Below, piece after piece: positions 45,401 through 56,824 of a DNA stretch of 64,000 nt. Position 1 is the first letter of the stretch; each line of letters starts with the position of its first letter. The notes beneath the pieces were generated by a model. The model saw only the letters and a list, made by a program, of their open reading frames with translations, was not told the DNA's origin and ran no database searches. The translations under genes and the position numbers were made by a program. The stretch is from Holothuria scabra (Eukaryota > Echinodermata > Holothuroidea > Aspidochirotida > Holothuriidae): assembly GCA_037179385.1 (NCBI GenBank), contig CM074180.1, positions 26,021,455 to 26,085,454 on the forward strand. Direction: 5' to 3'.

Positions 45401-47408
45401 GTCTTTGGCCTAGTGGCATTCATGTTTTATGCAGGAGTTAATTTATGTTACAATTTGTGAATTCCATTGTATGTGTTGGAGGGATAATTTTGCATATCAT
45501 TTTATGTTGGTCCTATTTATTTAGTATTTCTTTTCTTATACGAAACTGTAGTTTCATACAGTTTCTATAGAGAAATTTCATGATTCATCATGTACCAAAT
45601 AACAATTTCACATTTTATGTTTATGTGTACAGTGTGTGTGTATGTTATGTGTTGAATCAAAATATAAACTGCATACCTTCCCCCTAAGAGTAAAATTTGT
45701 TCACCCCATACAGATGTATATTTCTTTTATGTGTAGTTGACACAGAAAGAGTATATGGTTTTAATTTGGGAATTTTTCCTTTTTTTTTGGTCTTTCTTTT
45801 GAGCAACATCACACAGAAAAGAATAAAATTTCATGTTAGTGGTTCATTAGGTACTGAACACATGAAAACAATAAAAGAAAACAAAGGATTAATATCAAAC
45901 TGCCACATTTTACTTCATACTTAAAAAAAAAGTGGTGCCCCCCTCCCCCCTTTATTGCTACTTTACATATTTGGTACCTGTCATAGAAGGTTGGTCTCAG
46001 GAACAAGCTTGCATTACGTCAAGTTCAATGGAGTATTGTGAGTGAGCATTAATGCATGAAGGCACTCAGAAAGTGTCCAGTGCATAGAGCAATAGAGACA
46101 ATGTAGCTGCATTCTTTTATGCAATTGAACACAAAAGCAGCAATGACTGTCAGGATTTATCCATATTTCTCCCTCAGTGCTTCAAATTTTTCAAATGAGC
46201 CAAGGACAGGTTTCTCTCTCTCTGGCAAAACATCTCACAAAAATAATCTGAATTTTGAGTTATTCAGTTTTCTGCAATAATATAAAGGAGATACAGGGCC
46301 AGAGACTACATATTTCAAGCATTATAGGCTCTAAGAATGTTATTCTCTCATGTTATTCCTGTTTCCTACATGCACACAAACATATCCCTCTAACCACAGT
46401 ATGAAGCTGTACATTTCACAAGCGAGTCAACTCCCACTGTTTCTCAAGCTTCACTTGAAAGCAATTCATGTAATACATTTCAACTGAACCTTTTGGAGAA
46501 AATTTAGGGGATTAACTTCCATCCTATCAATATTCTGTAATCAAAAGCATGACCCACATAACTGTCCTGATTTCTATTCTTATGATTAGAAAACATTGAA
46601 AGAAGACACACAGAAGCAAATTGATCTTCACAAACAGGCTGGCAAAATAACCAGAGTAACGTATGACGCTCTTGAAGAATTTTGGAATGCCAATTTATGG
46701 CACCAAGTGCTGCTTCCTCTGAATGTCGCCACACATCTATACTCTTCGGCATAGGAGATAACTACTCCCTTTTCTCTTTCTTTTACAGGTGAACAAACTT
46801 TTCTTGCCATGGTGAGGGACAAAGATTACAACTACTAACACATGACTGAGGACAGACACAATTACATGAATGCTGCACTTTACTACACACTGTCAATTCT
46901 TTCCACCGAAAACTTTAGGCTTCTTGTGCCAAGATGATTTAGAGCAAGTTTACGATAATTGACGTCATGCGGCAGGCCATCCTTTATAAATGGCATGCAT
47001 TTGTTAAGGCTCTTGCTATTACTTTACATGACATCACCATTCTTTCCCAGGGCACATGTTTAATCTAATTAATTGTTGGAAAGCATTGAAACAGCTGTAA
47101 TTTGAGAACAGCAGTTGTTTTTCTTAGGATTATTTGGAAGACATCAAATGATAGTTTTTATCACAGCTGAATTGCTTTACTAAATCTGAGTCATGCTGTA
47201 ATAACATGTTTTAATGCTTACTACATTGTAAACCAGATTACGAGTGCTATATATCAGTTGATGGATAAATGTATGACTGATTTCATAAATTGTCTTGTTT
47301 TGCTCTTTGCTCTAATTTTTAGATTGCACTGTTATTAATTTGAAAGACCATTAATATATGTTCATGCTTCATATAATGAACACTGGGTTTTTTTGTACTG
47401 TCTTCATA
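42401..47408. other. Long non-coding stretch, nothing recognised
   Basis: About 5 kb, AT-rich. Poly-C or C-rich tracts at 43862-43880 and 45940-45955. Short frames have no recognisable features. Confidence 0.4.
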
Positions 47409-47412
47409 TTAA

Positions 47413-47963
47413 CCCTTTGCCAGCTAAGCACATACATTTAAGTGTTCTAAATATTTCCGTAGTCCGCTAAGCACGGACATTTACATGCTTTTGCAACTCA
47501 TTTTTGAAAGGCTCAGCCCTTCACGAAAATATCACAAAAACCCTTAATCTACCTACCATATAAAAGCTCACAAAATAAGCTTGCCAATGTTGACGCTATT
47601 ACACAACAGTTGACTGTATAGGGTTTGTTTGCTTTTAAAACAAAATGGCAGTGCCCACGAAAAAGAGTGAAGAAGTTCAAATATCAGTAAAATTTCCTGG
47701 AGACGCAGGAGATGAAGAGGGAGATGAAAGTGAGGAAGTGTGTCATTTTTCAGATATATTCCTGAAAGATTTGGAGGAAGTTGAAGATCAAAATACAGAT
47801 AATCACACCAGTTTCAAAGTCTGCCGACTACTTGCACTGACGTTAGGCCTAGCGTTTGCACCACTACACCACAGCATACAGGCCAAACAACAACGTTCTG
47901 TACATAGAAATTGCTTCAGCGCTAAGCACACACACACACAATATAGCATTAGCTGGTAAAGGG
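47413..47963 (+). mobile_element. piggyBac-type non-autonomous element
   Basis: Termini CCCTTTGCCAGCTAAGC and its inverted partner (GCTGGTAAAGGG at the right) are flanked by TTAA on both sides (47409-47412 and 47964-47967), as in piggyBac. Subterminal CTAAGCAC words repeat near both ends. The 551-bp element retains a plus-strand ATG frame from 47645 (separate entry), so it looks like an internally deleted derivative of an autonomous element. Confidence 0.8.
47645..47959 (+). pseudogene. Likely N-terminal remnant of a piggyBac transposase ORF
   Basis: A 104-codon frame starting MAVPTKKSEEVQISVKFPGD. Residues about 20-55 are acidic (GDEEGDESEE, DLEEVED), as at the N-terminus of many piggyBac transposases, which carry an acidic, poorly conserved leader. 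After about codon 57 the composition changes and the frame runs to the right terminus, as expected where the catalytic DDD domain was deleted. No catalytic motif is present. The identification rests on position within a piggyBac-type element and composition, not on sequence similarity I can verify. A short peptide could still be made. Confidence 0.5.
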
Positions 47964-48019
47964 TTAATGAAGCACTGACATTAACAACTTCTGTAATAGC
48001 CAAACTGGGGGTGACTTAA

Positions 48020-48268
48020 AGGTCAAGAGCAGTCACTCCCAATTTATTTTGATGCAACAGCTAAATAGCACAACTTCTTCTTATTTGTCTTTAAAGTACT
48101 GTTGATCTTATTTTTTAACTTCAACATTGCATATTCAATGTAAAACAAGCAGTTACTTCTAGTAAATTTCACATTTGAGGCGAGAAATTGTCACATGACT
48201 CTCAACAGCCAATTATGAAACAGGACAGCTTACTACACTACTTCAAGTTGGCATGACTGCTCTTGCCT
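48020..48268. mobile_element. TTAA-flanked MITE (GAGCAGTCA family), copy 2
   Basis: Inverted termini AGGTCAAGAGCAGTCA and TGACTGCTCTTGCCT are flanked by TTAA (48016-48019 and 48269-48272). It lies only 56 bp from the piggyBac-type element. A diverged relative is at 22478-22717. No coding capacity. Confidence 0.75.
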
Positions 48269-48388
48269 TTAAAGAGTTCTGGTGACATTGAAATGATAAA
48301 GAGTTGCATATTTGCTACAAAAAAGCATTGAAAACTCTGAAATTAGCATCAATTCCCATCAAACTGCATCAAAAAATTGACCATGTTA

Positions 48389-49107
48389 GGCTGCGTTCAC
48401 ATAGAAGTATACGGTATATGGTATACAGTATTCGGTAAATGCTATTCGCTATACGCTATACAGGCACGGCAGGTCACATTGGGTAGCACGTGTTACCTAC
48501 TTTAATATTCTTTTTGCGCTGTCAAAATACTTTAGAAACGATGTTTTCCGGAATTAAATCTATTTCCACATTATTTAACTTATTATAAGAAGTATTAATT
48601 AAGTAATGAGTTAAATACGGCTTGACTATACACAACAACATGGAACTGCGGGTTAGTTGAGCCATTTTGACCTTGTGTCTTCGAGCATTTCAAGATCAAA
48701 AAAGGAAGAAAAAAAATGCCGAGCCCACTCATAGAATGTGCATATTGTTCTTTCAATTAAAAGGGGGGGCATTTGACATTGGATAACTGAAATATGACGG
48801 CATGTACTATGAAATTCCAATAAAATGACTAATTTACCTCATTTTTGCCAAAGCACAACTTCAAAAACTGTCACGGGTCAGAGTAAACACGAGGACAAGT
48901 GTGGGAGAAGGATGGTATACGCTGCACGAAAACTGAAGAAGCACGATTCCAACTATACTATACTATACGTGACTATACGGCATTTCGAATAGTGCCCTCT
49001 TATGTGACCTGGTGTGAGGAAATCCGATTGTTCGATTCAAGCTATTCGCGTGCCCTAGAAAACGTGCACCGTGCACCCAAATAGTATACCCCAATGTGAA
49101 TGCAGCC
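48389..49107. mobile_element. PIF/Harbinger-like MITE with TTA target duplication
   Basis: Termini GGCTGCGTTCACATAGAAGT and the inverted CCAATGTGAATGCAGCC are flanked by TTA (48386-48388 and 49108-49110). Subterminal GTATAC-rich sequence recurs at both ends (GGTATATGGTATACAG left, ATAGTATACC right). A 3-bp TWA duplication and GGCTGCGTTCACAT-like ends fit PIF/Harbinger. The interior, including a 61-codon frame at 48899-49084, encodes nothing recognisable. Confidence 0.8.
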
Positions 49108-51403
49108 TTAGAGGATATTTTGCCCTCAACTATGCATTAACATGAGCTATAAAATGCAAACCTTGTCATGTCGAGAGAGGAACATACCTGGCCAATGTTA
49201 CCTTTTGTTTTTACAACATTAGTGACAAAAGTATGTCCTGAAGCTTTCATTCTGGATGTTTATATTGCATTCTTAAAAACAATTAGTATCAAATGTCAAA
49301 CTCTAAACTATTGGATGATTAATGAAGAGATAATTTAGATAAGAGTTTACAAAAGAAATATCACTGAACAGTGTACACTAAGCAAGACTGTACACCATTA
49401 TGTTTGCATAGGTACCACAAACAATCAACATTTCAAGAGGTTTATCTCAAGAAAGTAAAAGGGTACTGACCTAATTCAGATGGATTTTCCCCAGGAAATC
49501 TTAGTCTTACTTTGTCAAGCATGGTCAGGCCACTTTGGAGTCATGTCACCACAACTTTCAGCTGCATCATTCCACATTAATATTCAAATGGTACAACCTA
49601 AAAAGAATATCTGAAAACTTTGATTTAACCAAGTAAAAGGTGAAATTCTGACAGTCTCTGCATTTTTTTTAATTTGCTGTCAATTAAAGAGCTGTGCCTA
49701 CTGATTTCTGTAGACTACTACAAAAAATGTAGTTTGGATTTAGAACTGACTGTCTTCAAATACTATTAAGTGGTATCATAACTTGCATATTTTGCTAGTA
49801 GCACTTGTGTCTCCTGGAAGGTACTTTCTATGATCCAGATATTTCCTTTTGAGTGCATGCAGATCAGCGACATGTGTAATGAACAGCACAGTACGGTAAC
49901 TTTCATGACACAGCAGCGTACTCAGTAGAATGTGAGTACATTCCGGTTAATCGGTTAATAACTTCATCTGTCCAGAAGATAGCCCACATTTAGTTTTCCA
50001 ACTGGAAAAGGTGATGAGAGCAAGGTTCAAAATAACAGAAAGCACCAATGTCCATGAGGCCCTTTCTGATGGCGGTGATGTCCCTCAGTAAATGTCCATT
50101 GAAATAACATGGACTGATGGTCATTTTGCTCATTTTGGCCAACCCAACCCATTTTTAAGACTTATTTGGAGCCCTATAAGAGCACACATGAGAAGGAGTG
50201 TTTCAAACACCTTGTAAGGAAAAATGTGGGTCTTTTAAGGCTGTTGTTATTCATCATCCCAGAAAGTTCTGATGCTCTTAACTTACTTCTAGCCTCTCAC
50301 ACACCTGTGTGTAACTCATCCTTACCTAGCTACACACAACTGCAACAGGGAATGCCATACAAGACCCTAATTGTGTAATCAAACACTTTCAGTACACGAT
50401 GTGTAACAGTAACATGAGCTACTGTGCATTCTTTGAAATGATGTCAATCAAAGAGCTGTGCCAACTGCTAATTTTTGCAGACTTAATGTACAAGAAAATT
50501 GTTGGTTGGGTTGACAACTGATGCCTTTAAAGGTTCATATTGAGTTGGTTTACAAATTCATGTTACATTTCACATTTTCAATACTCCAATCTTGATCGTA
50601 AATGGTCAAACTAGGCAATATATGGCTTTTGAGAAAACAAAAAGATTGTCCCAGTTTAGAAGAAATTGGTAGGCAATTTAGAAGAAATTGGTAGTCCTAT
50701 GGTAAATATGATAGTTCCACAGATTTTTCAGGAATAGAAGGATTTTCAAGGAATTCTTAAGCCACACACTTAAGAAAAAATATCTGGTGATTACAAGTCC
50801 ACTTTGTATTGAAAATCGGGGAATTTAACAAGTTGATAGACTCATTCCTTAATTCATGGAAATTACAATCATTGGCCTCAAAATTTTTGGCTATCCACAG
50901 AGCAACCTTATGCATAATTTTTGGAATATTTGGTAGTCTGACAGAAATTCTGGCCATCTGGGACACCAGGATGCCTGTTTAAAATCCTTCAGTAATAAGA
51001 GACTGAGATTCTGTGCATCTGAAATACTACTGAAATGGTAATAAAAGGGTTCATGACTAACAAAATCATTTATTTCAGATTAGTGAACTGACACTTTTCA
51101 ACATTAGATATTAAATTATGCAAATCCCTGCTCATAAAAAATGCAGTTTCGAACACTTTTTGTAATTATAGCAAGTTATATTCAAGCAGTGAGGGCTCAT
51201 CAGAAGTGTTGTCATGAAATAATGTCCTTCAAACTTTTCACAGAAAGTAATTAACATCAACTAATTGAGCCTCTCTAAGAGCCATGTTAAAATGTTTATG
51301 ACATACTTATGCTGAGCTTGTAACTATTTCTAGAAGTCCACATACATGATAAAAGGCACATATCCCGAATAGTATCAAGAGAGAAGATTTTGGAATGGGC
51401 CTG

Positions 51404-51461
51404 GATCTGATGGGGAGGGCAGGTGTTCTACTGATCTGATGGGGAGGGCAGGTGCCCTACT
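51404..51461. repeat. 29-bp tandem duplication
   Basis: Two copies of GATCTGATGGGGAGGGCAGG plus a diverged GTTCTACT/GCCCTACT end. Probably slippage. Confidence 0.8.
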
Positions 51462-52597
51462 CTAATTTCAAAATAAAAATGAGATTTCCAGATGTGGAAT
51501 GGTGCAATACTTTCCCCTTTAACGCAATCAACTTTCTACAAAAGCTACCTAGCTGGATCCTTTGTTACTACATGCACTGTAATCCATGTGAACAATTTTT
51601 ACCATGGTGAGAAATTGTTGGAGTAATCATTTATTTAAATTTTAATATAAATATTTAAAACTGAAAAATAATTTTCATATGATTGCCTCATAAGCTCTTG
51701 CAAATGTACCTGTGCAGATTTTTTGCAAAATTCATGGAGAGATGACGCTTTATAAATACGCTTGACTTTTATTTTAAAATACTGTATAAATTTACATCTT
51801 CCATGACAGCATAGTAATACACATTGCATGTGCGAACTGTCACGTATCAATTCTAGGAGAAATAAAGATTACCACATACATGTTTTATACATGTTTTATA
51901 AATGTTCAACATTCTTCCTAAAGATGCTTCCATGCCTTCACTTACACATTTCTAACGCTTTCCTCATAAGCATGGTTTGTTTCTGAGGGTGTAAGGCAAT
52001 CTCTGGTTTTTAATTTGTTACATATTGCATGTGAAAAAATATGGTATGACTAAGACAACCCTGCCTTTACATAAACCATTGCAATAAACCATAACTTTGG
52101 ACAAAGATATATTACAACAGCATTGATGTAAGACTGCCCTCTATATCTCCCTCACTCCAATCATCTCTTGCCTGGTACCTCCAGATGTTGAACTTCCTCT
52201 CCCAAACATTCAAAAGTGCAATTTCTCTCCATTACTGAATGTAAACATTGCCCCAACACCAAACCCATTACACATCACCTTGAGAGTCTGTACAGAAATC
52301 AATTTGTCAGATGTAAACAATGGCTACTACGACTAGAATTTCAAATATGCGGAAGATCTGTCATACTCTTGCGGAGGTTAGACAATGATACTGACATGTT
52401 CATGCAATGTACTTTGTGCAAGGTAAAAAGCGTCCACTCAGTAATAAGCCAAATAGGATGTTTACACCTCATAGAACATGACAGCACAACACTGCACTTT
52501 CTCCAATGGCAGGAGGAAGGTTCTCTATTTTCTTTTTTTTTTTTTTTTTTTTTTTTGTGAAGTATTCATATTGTGTTGTAACATAACATGTTCAATA

Positions 52598-52655
52598 AGG
52601 TTTAGGTTAGGTTGAGTTTTACGGCCGAGTTTCCAACCAACTGGTTAAAGTCGCG
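52598..52655 (-). mobile_element. tRNA-type SINE, 3' tail fragment
   Basis: On the minus strand: ACTTTAACCAGTTGGTTGGA, AACTCGGCCGTAAAACTCAA, then CCTAACCTAAACC. Only the tail is present. Confidence 0.65.
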
Positions 52656-54796
52656 CAGGCCACAAGATGTCAGATGAGGGTCCCTACAATGAGGCACCCT
52701 TAAATACCAGGTGGGTCTAGACAACAACTGTCATAGTATACAGTGGGAGAATTGAGAGGTTATTTTCAAAGTGTAGTTTTTTTTTGTGTTCTATCTTTAC
52801 CACTCCAGAAAGTGATTATGCTTATTTGTGGTATTACACATGATCCTCACAACTACATTTTTCTTGGAAATAAAGCTATTCTGGAGAGGTATTCTGAATA
52901 GGAAAGAGCTTTTTATCACATCCCTCCATCACCTCCACCTCCCCCCCCCCCCCCCGGCCCCTCTATTCTTATTTGCAGAAAGATTGCAAATTTGCATGGT
53001 CCATTCAGAAGAGTGTCAAAAGAGAATGCAACCATTGCGCTCTGTAATTTACGAGAGTTACTGCACCCTATAGGAAAGAAAGGCAGATGGAACAATGCAT
53101 TACATAACCTGGAACAAGAATGAGCTTACACCCTTTGAGGATTACAGGCATATTTTGATGGCTTTTATGAAGGTCCCATCAGAAAGACAAAGTATTACAG
53201 GCCATGTCCTCCAATTCCTTTGTCAATACCATATTTCCAACTCAAGTCATCTCATATTCAAAGGTTGGTTACTTTTTTAAAAAAAATACCTTCACTTGTC
53301 ATCAAAACTGACAGAAAATTATGATTGCTTTTGTTTTTCTGTGTAATTAAATGTCCTGTTTTTCCTTGAAATTTGATACTACTGGAAGGTCTGAATATCT
53401 TATCCTATGTGTCTAGCATAACTCAAAGTTGCTTGATGTTCCCCCTTGTAGCATCAAATTTATAAATGAAATAAAGGCAATGCCAAATAAATGTGTCATT
53501 ATGACAATACAGATTTCCCACAATGCACTATATCTCAAGAGAAAATCCCATTACTTTGGAAATTAGCATCTCCTAAAAGCTGCATGCTACTGAGATGCAG
53601 TTTCCACTTTCTGAAAGAGAAAAATCTCCTGCATACTTTGAAGTCACTGAATTTTGCCTAGGTAAACTCCACTCCCTCCCCCATTTAAAAAATATATACA
53701 TTTTCACAAATTTTCTTTTTTTCAATTCAAATATATATTAGCATTAATCATCCACAAGATGAACTTAATGATAACTACATTACAAAGCCGTAAGTCAATA
53801 TGGAGACTTTCCACAGTGTCATAATATTGCAGCAGATGAGAGTTAAAACACACTGTTTTCAACATGGTTTGTACAGCATACACAGACACGTACAGGAAGT
53901 CATCTGGAAAAGACGATTCAGCTGAGCAAGGAGACATAGGCAGTCATCGTCACAAAAATCCTTCGGGAAGATATCAGTGTCAACCCAGCAGGTTAATATT
54001 AAGGTAGATACCCTGGGACTAACTTATGTTTCCACTTGAGCAAGTCTCCAACAAGAGAATCAACCCCTGTTGAACTGTCTCCCTCAAGTCGTCCCCTTTA
54101 AGTACTCCAAAATGAATTCTTGTCGGTATTTTCATAATCTGACCTGACAAAGTTGCTCACACAAAACAGCCAAGTATAAGCCTTAATGCCAACAGACTCT
54201 CTGCAGCCTCTGTCTGGAAAGTCGAAACACCGTCACAGTGCCTCAACTAAATTCCAACACGGTAATAAAATTTGCTTAGCGATCTGCGTGCACAGACTCA
54301 TCAGAATGCATACGGCATTCATGCAGTCAGGCTAAACATGGGGTCTGCTTTCAAATAATCCGTTTTATAAGACTTGATGCTTTTATGCCAGCCATAAATG
54401 AAGAGGCCTTTGAAGATATGCACAACTAAGAACCCTTAAAGCAATGTTAACACTGCGAGACAGTGCACGAAAGAATATTTTGCACTTGGCTCTTACAGTA
54501 CATACCAACTACTTCTTCGGAATATTTCACACGGCAAATATATGCTGCTTTATTCTAGAAGGGAGTTTAAAACTTAAAGGCAAAAGTCTGTGATATTAAT
54601 GGGTATGTCCCCACATCCTAAACTTTGTATGGCTCATTTGAATGCAGCAATAACATTTTCCTTGGCAAATTGTTAAAAATAACTGATTGCGTTATTGAAC
54701 ATCCATGTTCTGAAACTTTGTGATACACCTGCTTCTATTTAAAACCACTAACCTATTAAATTTGTCATGTTTGAAGCTCAGACATCAAAATACTGC

Positions 54797-54885
54797 TCCA
54801 GAAACAACATATCGTTATTCCCTTTAATTAGGAACTACATTCCAGAAACAACATATCGTTATTCCCTTTAATTAGGAACTACATT
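54797..54885. repeat. 44-bp tandem duplication
   Basis: Two near-identical copies beginning CCAGAAACAACATATCGTTA (54798 and 54842), period 44 bp. High identity suggests a recent event. Confidence 0.85.
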
Positions 54886-54944
54886 TTGAAAGAACAAATT
54901 GGGTAACTTTTGAAAGAGAAATTACACAATCAAACATGGCTTAA

Positions 54945-55505
54945 CCCTTCTGTTCCTGAAGGGGGTCCGTAGACCTATTTCCAAATAGCAATTACAATGA
55001 ATTGTGGGATAGAGTTTTGGGTGTACGTCAATTTTTCACCATAGTAAAATGCCATTGTCAAATATGACAAACACCAAAACTCAATCTCACAATCCTTTGT
55101 AATTGCTATTTGGAAATAGTTCTATTCAGCCAGACTGAGCTATATTACATTAGATATACACAGTTGCTAAACCCTTTTGCTACTGAAGGGATCCATCCCG
55201 CCATACTGAGATATACAATATTACGTATACACAGTATGTACAGTATGTATGGGTTCCAAGAATACTCAGTATTTGTATGGAGGCTGCCATATTTGCATTT
55301 GCTACTGGCAAAGATCATACACACATGTAAAATATCTCCTTTTTCAAACCTATTCCATGTTCAAAACACAATTAAGCAATGAAGTCTACATTTATTTGTA
55401 GGCTATTCTAGGATGCAACAGTGCCATGGTTTCAGTTTCATGAACAACCATACATACATAGTGATAGTAAATGGTTTCATAGTGAAACCATGTGTAGCAA
55501 AGCGG
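54945..55505. mobile_element. Candidate TTAA (piggyBac-like) element hosting a nested MITE
   Basis: TTAA at 54941-54944 precedes CCCTTCTGTTCCTGAAGGGG, and TTAA at 55506-55509 follows GTAGCAAAGCGG. The ends are only weakly inverted, but an internal CTAAACCCTTTTGCTACTGA at 55168 gives an intermediate form. A TA-flanked MITE (54972-55122) is inserted just inside the left end. A plus frame at 55110-55382 starts inside the nested MITE and is not a gene. Confidence 0.45.
54972..55122. mobile_element. Tc1/mariner-like MITE family M1, copy 1
   Basis: A 151-bp near-palindrome starting GACCTATTTCCAAATAGCAA and ending with the inverted equivalent, flanked by TA (54970-54971 and 55123-55124). Both arms include CAATTACAA(T/A)G-ATTGTGGGAT-type sequence, and the related copy is at 59337-59489. 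Confidence 0.75.
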
Positions 55506-55509
55506 TTAA

Positions 55510-56274
55510 TACAAAATATCTTGCCGTTACGTCCCACTATTGTAAAAAACATGGAATTACTCCTAGGAGAAGTTCCAACCAGAAAGGGATCAGAGAACTA
55601 ATTTTGCTGACAGAAAAGAACCGACACATGGCAAAGTATAAAGGAGCTTCAATGTACAAATGCTTTCATTTAAAAGAAGGCTTTTTAAAAACAGGTGTTA
55701 AATTTTTGAAATGTGATAAATATGCACCTAAATTTAACAAAGTAATAATTTTACTGGTTTTTATACAGTAAGGTTAAGTCTTGTGAACCTTCAGGCAGGG
55801 CATCGCTCCTATGAGGAATTACTCTTTGATTTTGCACTTCATCTTAGTACGTATCATCATGTGGAATCTGCAATATGCATGTGTCCAAATTTTTTTCTGT
55901 ACTCCTTTTCTGCCCTGTTTTACGAGCTTTCTTTCAAGTTGGATATTATAATTTAAATCATTATTGTATTACTAAATATTATGGAATTATACAAAGTTGC
56001 AAAGCACCCACCAATATAAAAAATATATAATCTGTTGTACTGTTCTATGAAAACTACAGAATCATACAAAAGAATGATTCTGAGAATCAGAATCAGAATG
56101 AGAATAAGATAAAAACAGAGGTAAAAGAAAATTACACATTAAAAAAAGAGAAAATGGTATTTCTAAATAACCGCATTAGTATTTATCACATAAACGTTAC
56201 CCCTTATAACCTGTGAAAAAATGTTTTTTGCTCAATTAAAATGTAAGTCTTAAGCTCTAGATTCAAAAATGCTA
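55510..56274. other. Non-coding stretch, nothing recognised
   Basis: A 116-codon frame at 55421-55771 begins in the preceding element and has no recognised domain. GAATCAGAATCAGAATGAGAA tract near 56080-56105 is a small simple repeat. Confidence 0.4.
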
Positions 56275-56410
56275 AGGGAGGTAGGGGCCGCGGAGCGAAT
56301 TTTGAAGAGGGGGCTACTCACCAAATATCTTCAGTGATATAATAGCAATGGACAGTGGGCCAGTGGGCCCTTTCCCCCCCCCCTCATTCCAAAGACCCTC
56401 GGAGGGACAC
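56275..56410. repeat. GC-rich repeat-like patch
   Basis: GTAGGGGCCGCGGAGCGAAT and GAGGGGGCT stand out from the AT-rich surroundings and look like part of a transposon end, but I can pair no terminus. Three overlapping frames cross it. Confidence 0.3.
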
Positions 56411-56482
56411 AGTGAATTGGACGAGAAGGGAATTCTATATGAATATATATCAAGATTTTTGGTGAGAAAAACCAATACATTA

Positions 56483-56819
56483 CAGGGCTCGATTTTCGTG
56501 GTTGTCCGATTGTCCGGGACAACTAAAATTTCATATGGGCAACCAAAAGTTAAAGGTTGGTTGTCCGATGGACAACCATTTTTCTCTAGGACTAAAAACG
56601 GATACTGCTGAATGACCAACTCTTTTGCATTGTACCATATTTCAGACTTCAAGTGTTTCTGTCTCTCAAACATCACATCTTTTTATTCTTCAAGACTATA
56701 AGTGCATGAACACAATTAGTGTTTTGTTTCGGACAACCAAATTTTACTTGTGGACTGCTAAAATTAGTGTAATGGTTGCCCGAAGGACAACCATAAATTT
56801 TTCTGAAAACCGAGGCCTG
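56483..56819. mobile_element. hAT-like MITE with 5-bp target duplication (GGTTGTCC type)
   Basis: Termini CAGGGCTCGATTTTC and GAAAACCGAGGCCTG are flanked by CATTA (56478-56482 and 56820-56824). Subterminal GGTTGTCC/GGACAACC words recur in both orientations, four or more times, including GGTTGTCCGATGGACAACC. The 5-bp duplication matches the pattern of the CCATGACTTT family, but the interiors are unrelated. Non-coding. Confidence 0.75.
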
Positions 56820-56824
56820 CATTA

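Larger units (their letters stand above)
49111..54796. other. Long non-coding stretch with minor repeats
   Basis: About 5.7 kb. Related words GTCAATTAAAGAGCTGTGCC (49679) and GTCAATCAAAGAGCTGTGCC (50449) mark two fragments of an unnamed repeat. A TTTAGAAGAAATTGGTAG duplication lies near 50655-50695, a 29-bp tandem duplication at 51404-51461, a T run at 52531-52556 and a poly-C run at 52939-52956. No gene recognised. Confidence 0.45.
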
